From Clostridia bacterium (lineage in GTDB: Bacteria; Bacillota; Clostridia; Oscillospirales; CAG-272), in contig JAFWYJ010000017.1 of NCBI GenBank assembly GCA_017517745.1, positions 1-51,568 of the forward strand: a stretch of DNA of 51,568 bases, written 5' to 3'. Under the pieces are notes generated by a model that worked only from the letters and a program-made list of their open reading frames with translations, did no database searches and was not told where the DNA came from. The position numbers were made by a program, and so were the translations under genes. Positions 44,560 through 51,568 of this stretch are shown in pieces; the stretch's first letter is position 1; every line of letters starts with the position of its first letter.

Positions 44560-44928
44560 ATGGAAAACAATATTGTTGGAAAAAAGAATTGGATCGTTCC
44601 CGACTGTGAGCTTCCGCCCGAGGGCGAGGGTGTTCTGAAGGGACACGAAAGCGTGATCGTGGTCAATGACACCGACGAGGTCGCACATATCAAGGTGAAA
44701 CTGTTTTTCACGGACAGAGATCCTTACACGGACATCGAGTGGACGGTCGAGCCGCAGCGCGTCAGATGCTTCCGCATGAACCAGCCCGCGGATATGTCGG
44801 GTTACGTGGTGGAGAAGGAGCTCCAGTACGCGATGAAGCTGGAAAGCTCCGTTCCCGTTGTGGTACAGTACGGAAGACTGGATAACCGTCAGACCAACCT
44901 CGCGTATTATACGACGATGGCATTCTGA
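44560..44928 (+). CDS. ASRT-family small-molecule-binding protein
   Basis: A 122-residue beta-rich protein of the Anabaena sensory rhodopsin transducer family: GKKNWIVPDCELPP at the N-terminus, HESVIVVNDTDEVAHIKVKLFF, RVRCFRMNQP and VVVQYGRLDNRQTNLAYYTTMAF regions. No rhodopsin is near. The superfamily has been proposed to bind small ligands, often beside carbohydrate or catabolic genes. It begins 2 nt after the M24 gene, so tight co-expression is certain in practice. A scaffold, sensor or accessory role is possible. Confidence 0.8.
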   Translation: MENNIVGKKNWIVPDCELPPEGEGVLKGHESVIVVNDTDEVAHIKVKLFFTDRDPYTDIEWTVEPQRVRCFRMNQPADMSGYVVEKELQYAMKLESSVPVVVQYGRLDNRQTNLAYYTTMAF

Positions 44929-44950
44929 ACTTCTCAAGAGAGGTGATATT

Positions 44951-45685
44951 ATGATTTTGGATCATTCTTTTCCCCGTGAAATGGAGCGCGTGCAGAAGGA
45001 AAACATTCCGCTGGTCATTCCGGCGGGAACCGTGGAATATCACGGACCTCATTGCTCCTACGGATGTGATACGTTGGTTGCCGAGGGCTTGATCAAGCGC
45101 CTGATGGAGAAAAAGGAGCTGATGCTGGCTCCCACCATCAGCTACAGTCCCTCGAGCTATGCTGTTGGAGACTCCAAGAGCGGAACGGTGCACGTTGAGG
45201 AGACCGCGTTTGAAAATTACGTTTACTACGTGTTCATGAGCCTGCTATCCGCCGGCTACCGCAACATTTACGTCGTCATTCACCATCAGTTCGAGCAGGA
45301 GAGCGAGATGCCCATGACGCTCTGCTACCGCATGGCGGCAAAACGCGCGACCATGGCATATCTCGAAAAAACGCTCGGACAGGGCTGGTGGGGAAGCGAA
45401 AATTACGCGAATTATTACGAGCAGCTGGAGGGCGATAACAACCCCTTCAACTGGATCAAGGTCATTCCCACCATGAATACCGCGGTGCAGAATGCGACGG
45501 GTTACGACCACGCGGGCGAGTTCGAATGCTCGATCCTGATGGCGCTCTATCCCGATTGCGTCGATCTTGCGCGCATTCCCGAGCGTCCGCACTGGTTCAC
45601 CAAGAGCGCGGAACGTGCCAATCTGGAGATGGGCAAGAAGATGGTGGAGAAATCGCTGGAATATCTGGACGGAGCGATTCGCTGA
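44951..45685 (+). CDS. Creatininase-family protein, paralog 2
   Basis: A 244-residue protein with the creatininase metal motif IPAGTVEYHGPHCSYGCDT and the later DHAGEFECS (Glu). The central NGHGGN motif of most members is replaced by HHQFEQE, so the second metal or substrate site is altered relative to paralog 1 (30460-31314). Being next to a creatinase-fold protein recalls the creatinine-to-creatine-to-sarcosine route, but neither substrate can be proved. ATG at 44951 follows AGAGGTGA. Confidence 0.8.
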   Translation: MILDHSFPREMERVQKENIPLVIPAGTVEYHGPHCSYGCDTLVAEGLIKRLMEKKELMLAPTISYSPSSYAVGDSKSGTVHVEETAFENYVYYVFMSLLSAGYRNIYVVIHHQFEQESEMPMTLCYRMAAKRATMAYLEKTLGQGWWGSENYANYYEQLEGDNNPFNWIKVIPTMNTAVQNATGYDHAGEFECSILMALYPDCVDLARIPERPHWFTKSAERANLEMGKKMVEKSLEYLDGAIR

Positions 45686-45711
45686 TCTCTCCGAGAAAGG
45701 ATTCTTTTGAC

Positions 45712-47856
45712 ATGGAATATTCAAAATTACCTGTTGTAAAAGAAGATCAATTTTTGCGCTTGGAGCATTTTCCGAGCCGATTCCATGCGGCGGTCTTCCG
45801 ACTTTGGGAGACCGTCCCCGCCGAACAGATTGCGGTTGCTCTCAGGCAACCGCTTTCGGTCGTTTTGGACACGGCAGAGTCGATGGGGCTTCCGTCGCAA
45901 CAGCACACCGAGCGTTGGGGCTCGCGCGGCTACATCACCACCATTCGCAACGCGTGGCAGATTTTGCCTTATGATCAGCTCTTGGCGGTGCTTGGCTGGA
46001 GCGAGGATCAGCTGGCGACGGTGCTCAAAGAGGACGACTTCCTGTACGTGAAGCTTGGCAGATTTAAGCCCTACTGTCCGCCTGTGTCTCCCGAGCCCTT
46101 GAACGAGGCACAAAAGGCACGCCTGGCGGCGATCAAGGACTGCATGACGAAGCACTTCGACTCCCTTTTTGAGGGCGCGATCCCGTTCGATTTCTTTTCT
46201 GCCTCCGATCCGGAGGAAGAGGAAACCGAGCGCTTGCCTGCGGCAAGCGGGGAAGGGATTCGCATGATCTATTCCTATTGCGGACTTTACGCCACCGCAC
46301 TTGATACCGACGTTTCGTTCTCTTTTCCCGAAAAGATGCTTCGGATGTATCAAAAGGCAGGCGTAAATGCCGTTTGGCTGCACGCCGCGCTCTATCAGCT
46401 GGTGCCGTTCCCGTTCGACCTCTCCTATTCCGAGGGCTGGGAAATGCGTCAGACGCGCCTGCGCGAGCTGATCGAGAGAGCCGGTGCGTACGGCATCAAG
46501 ATCTTTCTCTATCTCAACGAGCCGCGCTGTATGCCGCTTTCGTTTTTTGAGAAGTATCCCGATCTTCTCGGGCATCAGCTCGACGTCTACGGTGCGCTCT
46601 GCTCAAGCGACAAACGTACCGAGGAATATCTCCGCTACGCGGTTCGCAAGCTTTGCACCGACGTCCCCGGCTTGGGCGGCTTCTTCTGCATCACCTGCTC
46701 GGAGAATCTGACCAACTGCAAGTCGAGCAACGCGGGTATCGTATGTGAGCGTTGCCGCGACGCGTCGACGCCCAAGATCGTTGCCGACGTCTTGACCGCC
46801 ATTTCCGAGGAGTCTCGTGCCGTGGATCCCGCGATCCGCACGGTCGCGTGGACCTGGGCTTGGGAGGATTACATGACGGCAGAGGAGATCAGGGAGTGCA
46901 TCGACCGTCTCCCCAAGGAGATCATTTTGCAATGCAACAGCGAGGCGAAGAAGGAATTCGTCATCGGCGGTGTTCGCGGTGCGATCCGAGATTACAGCAT
47001 GTCGATCCCCGGCCCCGCACCCTTTGCCAAGGATCTTTGGAGCTATGCGCGCTCGCGCGGTCACGAGGTTTCTGCCAAGGTGCAGGTCAACGTCACGTGG
47101 GAGTGCAGTACGCTTCCGTTTTTGCCGGTGTTTGACCTGATACGTGAGCATATGAGCGGACTTTCTCGCGAGAGCGTGGAGCATCTCATGCTCAGTTGGA
47201 CGCTCGGTGGCTATCCGTCGGTCAACCTCAAGGTGGCTTGCGGCTGTCTGGAGGATTCCTCCGAGGAAGCTTACGACGCGCTTCTTGCGCGGGAATACGG
47301 CGACGACGCCGACACCGTCAAGCGTGCGGCGGCTCTGTTTTCGGATGCCTTCCGTGAATTTCCATTTGACATTCGGTGCGCTTACTACGGCCCGCAAAAC
47401 GGGGGACCCTCCAATCTGCTCTATCCCGAGCCGAGCGGCTTCCTTGCCACCATGACATGCTATCCTTACGACGAGATCGACAAATGGCGCAACATCTATC
47501 CGCGCGAGGTTTACGTCGATCAGTTCCGCAAGCTCAGCGAGAAATGGAAGAGGGGATTGGAAGTCATCGAAGATCTGCCGGACTCCGACTTCAAGCAAGC
47601 GGCGCAGGGTGGCTACGCGCTCTTCCGTTCCTCCTATCTGCAAGCTGATTTCATCGTCCAACGTGATGCCGGGAACACCGCGAGAATGTTGGAGATCGCC
47701 GAGGAAGAGAAGAAACTTGCGCTTCTGACCTTTGACTTGATGAAAAAGAACAATCTGTTGGGCTATGAGGCGGCAAATCACTATTATTTTAATAAGGGGA
47801 TGCTTGCCGAAAAGGTACTCAACTGTGAATACGTGGCCGAATTTCTCAAAAAATAA
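45712..47856 (+). CDS. Large uncharacterised protein, possibly glycosidase-like
   Basis: A 714-residue soluble protein. The first ~120 residues are helical and contain repeats resembling wHTH folds (QIAVALRQPLSVVLDTAESM and QLLAVLGWSEDQLATVL). After a Glu/Pro-rich linker, residues about 180-560 look like a TIM barrel (YQKAGVNAVWLHAALY, GIKIFLYLNEPR, GLGGFFCITCSEN, AWTWAWEDY), reminiscent of GH20-like hydrolases; acidic residues in CSEN and NEPR could be catalytic. It is the largest gene of the operon and, with low confidence, a glycosidase-like hydrolase. I chose ATG at 45712 because the upstream frame overlaps the creatininase gene; GAGAAAGGA precedes it. Confidence 0.7.
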   Translation: MEYSKLPVVKEDQFLRLEHFPSRFHAAVFRLWETVPAEQIAVALRQPLSVVLDTAESMGLPSQQHTERWGSRGYITTIRNAWQILPYDQLLAVLGWSEDQLATVLKEDDFLYVKLGRFKPYCPPVSPEPLNEAQKARLAAIKDCMTKHFDSLFEGAIPFDFFSASDPEEEETERLPAASGEGIRMIYSYCGLYATALDTDVSFSFPEKMLRMYQKAGVNAVWLHAALYQLVPFPFDLSYSEGWEMRQTRLRELIERAGAYGIKIFLYLNEPRCMPLSFFEKYPDLLGHQLDVYGALCSSDKRTEEYLRYAVRKLCTDVPGLGGFFCITCSENLTNCKSSNAGIVCERCRDASTPKIVADVLTAISEESRAVDPAIRTVAWTWAWEDYMTAEEIRECIDRLPKEIILQCNSEAKKEFVIGGVRGAIRDYSMSIPGPAPFAKDLWSYARSRGHEVSAKVQVNVTWECSTLPFLPVFDLIREHMSGLSRESVEHLMLSWTLGGYPSVNLKVACGCLEDSSEEAYDALLAREYGDDADTVKRAAALFSDAFREFPFDIRCAYYGPQNGGPSNLLYPEPSGFLATMTCYPYDEIDKWRNIYPREVYVDQFRKLSEKWKRGLEVIEDLPDSDFKQAAQGGYALFRSSYLQADFIVQRDAGNTARMLEIAEEEKKLALLTFDLMKKNNLLGYEAANHYYFNKGMLAEKVLNCEYVAEFLKK

Positions 47857-47876
47857 TCCATTCGGAGGAAGAAAAA

Positions 47877-48797
47877 ATGCTGATTGATATTCATGCGCAC
47901 GCTTTTCGACTGCGCAATCCGAAGCACAGTATGTGCAATCTTGCCGAGCTTCTGGCGGCACAGGACAGACTGGGAATCGACGTCAGTGTCGTGCTTCCCA
48001 TCGTCAGCCCGGAGATCTATTTTCCGCAGAATACGCAGGATATTATCGAGATGGCAAACGCCTATCCCACGCGCATCATTCCTTTCTGCAACGTCGATCC
48101 ACGCGCGATGTCGAACTGCCCGAACGCGGATCTGGTGATGCCTTTGCAGTTTTACAAGGACCTCGGCTGCCGCGGTGTCGGTGAGATCATGCCGCAGCTG
48201 GAGATGAAGGATCCCAAGGTGCAGAATCTCTTTCGTGCCGCGCAAACGGTCGGACTTCCCGTCACCTGTGACGGCTCGGATCAGCTGACCGGCGGATTTG
48301 GACTTTATGACGAGCCCGGTCTTCCGCAGCTGGAATTGACGCTGCAGAGATTTCCCGATCTGATCATGCTCGGTCACGGTCCCATTTTCTGGGCGGAGAT
48401 CGCGCGCCTGGAGACTCCCGGCGAGCGTTGCGTCGCATGGAGCTTCGAGGGCAAGCAGCTTTGGAGACAGGGACTTCATAACAAGGGACCGATCAAGGAG
48501 GAGGGTGTCATGCCCAAACTCCTGCGCCGTTATCCCAATTTGCACTGTGACCTCTCCGACGGCACGGCTTACAACGCGCTGACACGTGACGAGGACTATA
48601 TCGTCGAGTTTATCCGCGAGTTCGAGGACCGTATGTATTTCGGAACCGACATTGTCAGCCCCGATTTTGAGGTGCCGCTCATCGGTACGCTCAAGCGTTG
48701 GCTGGATCGCGGCATGATCACCAAGACGGCTTATGATAAGATCACACACGAAAACGCGATGAGATTGTTGGGGTTGAAAGATGCTGACCTTAAATGA
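47877..48797 (+). CDS. Amidohydrolase-2 family metal-dependent hydrolase
   Basis: A 306-residue TIM-barrel protein: DIHAHAF at the N-terminus (H-x-H metal pair), the strand CRGVGEIMPQ, GLPVTCDGSD, LIMLGHGP and the terminal FGTDIVSPD. The subfamily holds decarboxylases, lactonases and hydrolases. The start follows CGGAGGAAG. The 3' end overlaps the next gene by 17 nt. Confidence 0.88.
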   Translation: MLIDIHAHAFRLRNPKHSMCNLAELLAAQDRLGIDVSVVLPIVSPEIYFPQNTQDIIEMANAYPTRIIPFCNVDPRAMSNCPNADLVMPLQFYKDLGCRGVGEIMPQLEMKDPKVQNLFRAAQTVGLPVTCDGSDQLTGGFGLYDEPGLPQLELTLQRFPDLIMLGHGPIFWAEIARLETPGERCVAWSFEGKQLWRQGLHNKGPIKEEGVMPKLLRRYPNLHCDLSDGTAYNALTRDEDYIVEFIREFEDRMYFGTDIVSPDFEVPLIGTLKRWLDRGMITKTAYDKITHENAMRLLGLKDADLK

Positions 48798-49608
48798 AAT
48801 GAAAGCATGTTTGCGCACGCTCGATATTGAGCCGAATTCGATCTTGTTGGTACATTCGTCGCTCAAGGCGCTCGGACAGATCGAGGGCGGTGCGGAGGCA
48901 GTGATTGAGGCGCTGGAATCGGTGGTTCCCGAGGGAACGCTGGTGATGCCGACCTTCAGCCAGAAGAATTGGGACACCGTATTTGAGGATTGGCACATGG
49001 ACCGCCCCTCCGACACGGGACTGATCACCGAGACCTTTCGCCGACAGAAGGGAAGTCTGAGAAGCGACAATCCCACCCACTCGGTCGCGGCACGCGGTGC
49101 GCATGCCGCGGATCTTGTGAGCGGTGACCCGAAGGGTGGCGCACGCTACGGTCTTTTTGGTGAGTATTGCTTCTCGTACGAATCCCCGTGGCAGAGAATG
49201 TACGACAGCCGCACGCGCTACGGCGTCAAGGCGTACGTTCTGTTCTGGGGTGTGCCGATGAAGTACCATACCTTCAAGCATTTCAGCGAATATCGCTTGG
49301 TCGAAGATGCGCTCGCGGCGATCTCCGACGAGGCAAAACGCGAGGAGATCAAGGCAGAGCTTGCGCACTATCCTTACAAGGGCGGTCCCGACATGATCTG
49401 GCCCTTCTACGACTCTAATCGCTTCTGCGCGGAGCTTGAGAGAATGGGAATTGCCAAGCGCCGTACACTGGGGCAAGGCGACATCATTTGCGTTGACACC
49501 TTTGATTGCGTCAACGCGACCGACGAGGCGATTCGCTCCGATCCCGAGGCGTGGATGCTTCCGCCCGGTTGGAAGTGGTACCGCAAGGCACAGGCCGCAA
49601 GCAAATAA
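48781..49608 (+). CDS. AAC(3)-fold N-acetyltransferase
   Basis: A 275-residue protein of the aminoglycoside 3-N-acetyltransferase/YokD family: ILLVHSSLKALGQIEGG, GTLVMPTFSQ, RRQKGSLRSDNPTHSVAARG and HTFKHFSEYR regions. It is the last gene of a catabolic operon, so the acceptor is more likely an amino-sugar or other amine than a drug. Its start overlaps the amidohydrolase gene by 17 nt, implying translational coupling. A perfect terminator follows. Confidence 0.88.
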   Translation: MLTLNEMKACLRTLDIEPNSILLVHSSLKALGQIEGGAEAVIEALESVVPEGTLVMPTFSQKNWDTVFEDWHMDRPSDTGLITETFRRQKGSLRSDNPTHSVAARGAHAADLVSGDPKGGARYGLFGEYCFSYESPWQRMYDSRTRYGVKAYVLFWGVPMKYHTFKHFSEYRLVEDALAAISDEAKREEIKAELAHYPYKGGPDMIWPFYDSNRFCAELERMGIAKRRTLGQGDIICVDTFDCVNATDEAIRSDPEAWMLPPGWKWYRKAQAASK

Positions 49609-49619
49609 CCGATGTTTTT

Positions 49620-49662
49620 GTGGGGGTGACTTCTTGAAAAAAGTCACCCCCACGTCCTTTTT
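49620..49662 (+). terminator. Strong intrinsic terminator of the M24-to-AAC(3) operon
   Basis: Perfect 13-bp stem GTGGGGGTGACTT (49620-49632) and its complement (49641-49653), with an 8-nt loop and T-run at 49657-49662. A second A/T-rich hairpin AGAAACTTTTT/AAAAAGTTTCT lies at 49679-49702. Confidence 0.85.
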
Positions 49663-49822
49663 TACCTTCGGTGACCAAAGAAACTTTTTGAAAAAAGTTT
49701 CTCTGGACTCTTCAAAAACTTTTATCGCCATGGGGGGAACGGGATTGTTTCCACCTGCGATCGACGATTCAATAGCTACTGCGATCAGTTGAGGATCATC
49801 GCCCAACCGTTTTTTCTTGTAT

Positions 49823-50017
49823 ATCAAAAAAGCCTGCCTTCAGGCAGGGAGAGAGGAATTTCGCCAAAGGCGAAGATCTTTCGGCTTGTCACCGCCTCGC
49901 GAGCGGGCGGATGCTCTGCGCCGAAGATGCGAACCTGATTCTGCGCAAGCGCAGAGCAGGCTCTGCCGTGCAGATGCCATCATCAAAAAAACCTGCCTTC
50001 AGGCAGGCTTTTTTGAT
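49823..50017. mobile_element. MITE-like element with terminal inverted repeats
   Basis: The ends ATCAAAAAAGCCTGCC... (49823-49848) and its near-complement (49992-50017) form 25-26-bp terminal inverted repeats, each itself a small palindrome (CCTGCCTTCAGGCAGG). Between them lie further hairpins: TTCGCC/GGCGAA near 49860-49872, CCGCC/GGCGG near 49892-49910 and CTGCGC/GCGCAG at 49931-49944. No open reading frame is present. No target duplication is obvious. The right end overlaps a 25-bp inverted repeat (49973-50026) reaching into the tRNA remnant. It may instead be a structured RNA. Confidence 0.65.
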
Positions 50018-50019
50018 GA

Positions 50020-50063
50020 TGGCATCCACAACAGGAATCGAACCTGTAACTAACTCTTAGGAG
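50020..50063 (-). pseudogene. 3' fragment of a tRNA-Arg(CCU)-like gene, candidate att site
   Basis: On the minus strand the 44 nt read as the 3' part of a tRNA: anticodon loop CTCCTAA, stem GAGTT, 4-nt variable loop, T-arm ACAGG-TTCGATT-CCTGT, acceptor strand TGTGGAT, discriminator G and CCA. The sequence beyond the anticodon loop (50064 onward) does not supply the 5' half, so the gene is broken exactly where tyrosine integrases commonly cross over. Confidence 0.7.
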
Positions 50064-50221
50064 TTTTCATAAGTGTTCGTTTCTATCTGCGTTTTAGGGA
50101 TTTTCTTTCAAAATGAGCGTATAATCCACGAAAAACTCAAATTTTATGCTTGGTAGGTTGTGTGTTTGTTGGTGGTTTTTATCGTGCTTTGTAATGTGCG
50201 GGTGTATAAGGGGTGGACAAA
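50064..50221. other. Gap between the tRNA remnant and the EamA gene
   Basis: About 160 bases without a clear gene. It is A/T-rich with stops in all frames over short distances and probably belongs to the incoming element. No integrase remnant could be recognised. Confidence 0.5.
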
Positions 50222-51073
50222 TCACTTATGCCGTATTTCCCCAAGTATCGCGCCGCCGATGATAAGCACCGCGCCGATGATTTGTATCGGTAGCATTGTT
50301 TCTTTCAAGAAGATCACCGAGAACAATACCGCCGACAGCGGCTCGAGATATCCGCATATCGCAACCGTCTGCACAGGTAGCTTCCCGATAGACGAGAAAT
50401 AAAAATAACATCCGATGCCTGTATTCAGAAGTCCTAACACAAGAATAGGAATAATACTCTGTGTGTCGATCTCCATACGGTAGCCTTGCTTGATGCCAAC
50501 GAAGATAGCAACTGTAATAAATGCCATAAAAAGCTGAAGCATCGAGTTTTCAAGCCCCGTGATGTCCTTCGCCTTCTTGTTAAACATGACCATCAACGAA
50601 TAGCATATCGCCGAGAGCAGACCGCAGGCAAGTCCCCATACGCTCACACCGTTCTCGAATGCCGTTCCGTTGACGAGGAAAATGCCGACAAGCACCACAA
50701 GAAAGCTACACACCTTGAGCTTTGTAAGCTTTTCTCTGAACAATAACGGAGAGAGTATCATCACAATGACAGGACCGCAGTAATAAGCGAGTGAGGCAAG
50801 GCTGACACCGATCTCGTCGTATGCCTCATATAAGAATATCCAACTTGTTCCCATTGCAATTCCCGACACAGCAAGGAAGATGCTTTGCGTTTTGTACTTG
50901 TAAAATGTCAGCTTCTCCCTTGCGATAAAGAAGATAGCGATCAGTAAAAGGCTACCGATCAATGTGCGTAAAAGCACGATCTCATAGCTGCTCAGATGTA
51001 TCAAACTTGCCACAATGCCGTTTGAGCCAAACAGCAATAGCGCAAAGATATATTTCAAATACGATGCTTTCAT
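50222..51073 (-). CDS. EamA/DMT-family transporter
   Basis: A 283-residue inner-membrane protein with ten predicted spans in two EamA repeats of about 140 residues; the first begins YIFALLLFGSNGIVASLI and the second VWGLACGLLSAICYSLMVMFNKKA. Family members export metabolites or amino acids; the cargo is unknown. I chose ATG at 51071-51073 after AAGAGGTTCT. It is divergent from a LysR gene, a common pairing in which the regulator controls the exporter. Confidence 0.88.
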   Translation of the reverse strand: MKASYLKYIFALLLFGSNGIVASLIHLSSYEIVLLRTLIGSLLLIAIFFIAREKLTFYKYKTQSIFLAVSGIAMGTSWIFLYEAYDEIGVSLASLAYYCGPVIVMILSPLLFREKLTKLKVCSFLVVLVGIFLVNGTAFENGVSVWGLACGLLSAICYSLMVMFNKKAKDITGLENSMLQLFMAFITVAIFVGIKQGYRMEIDTQSIIPILVLGLLNTGIGCYFYFSSIGKLPVQTVAICGYLEPLSAVLFSVIFLKETMLPIQIIGAVLIIGGAILGEIRHK

Positions 51074-51103
51074 TTCAGAACCTCTTGACAATTCGGTGAT
51101 AAT

Positions 51104-51132
51104 AGTATATCATATTATCATAAATTACACAA
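51104..51132 (-). promoter_or_regulatory. Promoter of the EamA transporter gene
   Basis: On the minus strand TTGTGT (51132-51127), 17 nt, TATACT (51109-51104). The A/T-rich divergent intergenic DNA could hold the LysR binding site. Confidence 0.65.
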
Positions 51133-51186
51133 GCGAATATATCTCATATTCGGTATTACAAAAACTCATAGATAGAGGGATGAAAA

Positions 51187-51568
51187 ATGGATACCAACGT
51201 ACAGAAATATATGGCGTTTATCAAGACCGTGGAGTACGGCAGCTTTACAAAGGCGGCTGAGATACTCAACTATTCACAATCGGCTGTGAGCCGTATGATA
51301 AACGACTTGGAAAAGGAATGGAACGTGACGCTCTTGGAGCGCAACCGCACAGGCGTGAAGCTGACCTCTGACGGAATGAAGATATTGCCCATCGCGCAAA
51401 GCGTATGTCGGGAATTTGAACGCTTACAGGAGCAGATCGACGAAATAAACGGACTTCAATCTGGACTTATCCGTATCGGTACGTTTTCAAGCGTGGCAAC
51501 GCATTGGCTGCCGAATATCATCAAGGAATTTCAAAAGGACTATCCCAATATCGACTATGAGCTATTGC
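51187..51568 (+). CDS. LysR-family regulator (5' part, cut by window end)
   Basis: The first 127 residues of a LysR protein: MAFIKTVEYGSFTKAAEILNYSQSAVSRMINDLEKEW is the winged helix-turn-helix region (about 9-45), then LLERNRTGVKLTSDG. The effector domain begins with LIRIGTFSS and runs off the right edge. AGAGGGATG precedes the ATG. It probably regulates the divergent EamA transporter. Confidence 0.92.
   Translation, partial: MDTNVQKYMAFIKTVEYGSFTKAAEILNYSQSAVSRMINDLEKEWNVTLLERNRTGVKLTSDGMKILPIAQSVCREFERLQEQIDEINGLQSGLIRIGTFSSVATHWLPNIIKEFQKDYPNIDYELL

Noticed and set aside
44560-44928. Light-sensing function of the ASRT-family protein
   Set aside because: No rhodopsin gene is in the window, and the operon context is enzymatic.
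48781-49608. Aminoglycoside resistance gene
   Set aside because: The fold fits AAC(3), but overlap with an amidohydrolase gene at the end of a metabolic operon argues for a metabolic acyl acceptor.
50020-50097. A complete tRNA gene
   Set aside because: The 5' half (acceptor, D-arm and 5' anticodon stem) is missing beyond position 50063.

Overview
The window is a gene-dense chromosomal segment of a Bacillota bacterium, most likely an anaerobic, probably gut-associated Clostridia member. The evidence is AGGAGG-type ribosome binding sites, consensus sigma-A promoters (TTGACA-N17-TATAAT), a SpoVAC-type sporulation gene, a Mrp/NBP35 ATPase and a glycyl-radical bacterial microcompartment (BMC). 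No ribosomal RNA gene, complete tRNA or CRISPR array is visible. I cannot name the genus.

Region 1 (1-7400) is mixed and mostly on the minus strand: a formylglycine-enzyme/C-type-lectin-like gene whose C-terminus looks like a diversity-generating-retroelement variable region, a family 4 uracil-DNA glycosylase, two tandem PHP-domain proteins and the cofactor-independent phosphoglycerate mutase. The plus strand carries the Mrp ATPase and spoVAC.

Region 2 (7400-22350) is a complete B12-independent 1,2-propanediol-type BMC locus in two transcription units, each behind a near-consensus promoter. Unit 1 encodes the glycyl radical diol dehydratase, its activase, an EutS/PduU-like shell protein and an EutP/PduV-like GTPase. 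Unit 2 encodes a class II sugar-phosphate aldolase with a C-terminal encapsulation helix, a PduO-C/HbpS-like protein, a zinc-type alcohol dehydrogenase, four BMC-H proteins, one BMC-P (EutN), PduS, a PduT-like BMC-T, a DeoR regulator, acetate kinase, CoA-acylating aldehyde dehydrogenase and PduL. The inferred pathway is fuculose- or rhamnulose-1-phosphate to DHAP and lactaldehyde, then 1,2-propanediol, propionaldehyde, and propionyl-CoA to propionate plus ATP, or to propanol. Sugar kinase, isomerase and transporter genes are not in the window.

Region 3 (22350-32611) starts with an AraC regulator carrying a PocR-like sensor domain. It is divergent from a carbohydrate cluster: a GHL6-like putative glycosidase, a cupin/phosphomannose-isomerase-like protein, an SGNH hydrolase, a D-lyxose-isomerase-like cupin and a GH2 beta-mannosidase. 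A creatininase-family gene and a GNAT-like acyltransferase gene follow on the minus strand.

Region 4 (32612-39994) is housekeeping: mnmA and trmL on the minus strand, then secA, two membrane proteins of unknown function and a tiny Gln/Asn-repeat peptide ending in a strong terminator.

Region 5 (40000-49662) repeats the theme of region 3. It has a second GHL6-like gene, an AraC regulator with a promoter so close to its ATG that the mRNA may be leaderless, and a tight six-gene operon: metal-ligand-poor M24/creatinase-like protein, ASRT-family small-molecule-binding protein, creatininase-like protein, an unrecognised 714-residue protein, amidohydrolase and AAC(3)-fold acyltransferase. I read this operon as the best candidate for an undescribed catabolic system.

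Region 6 (49663-51568) holds a 195-bp element with terminal inverted repeats and internal hairpins. It abuts a 44-nt 3' fragment of a tRNA-Arg(CCU)-like gene, which looks like an integration scar. A divergent EamA transporter/LysR regulator pair follows and is probably the edge of an integrated element extending off the right side.
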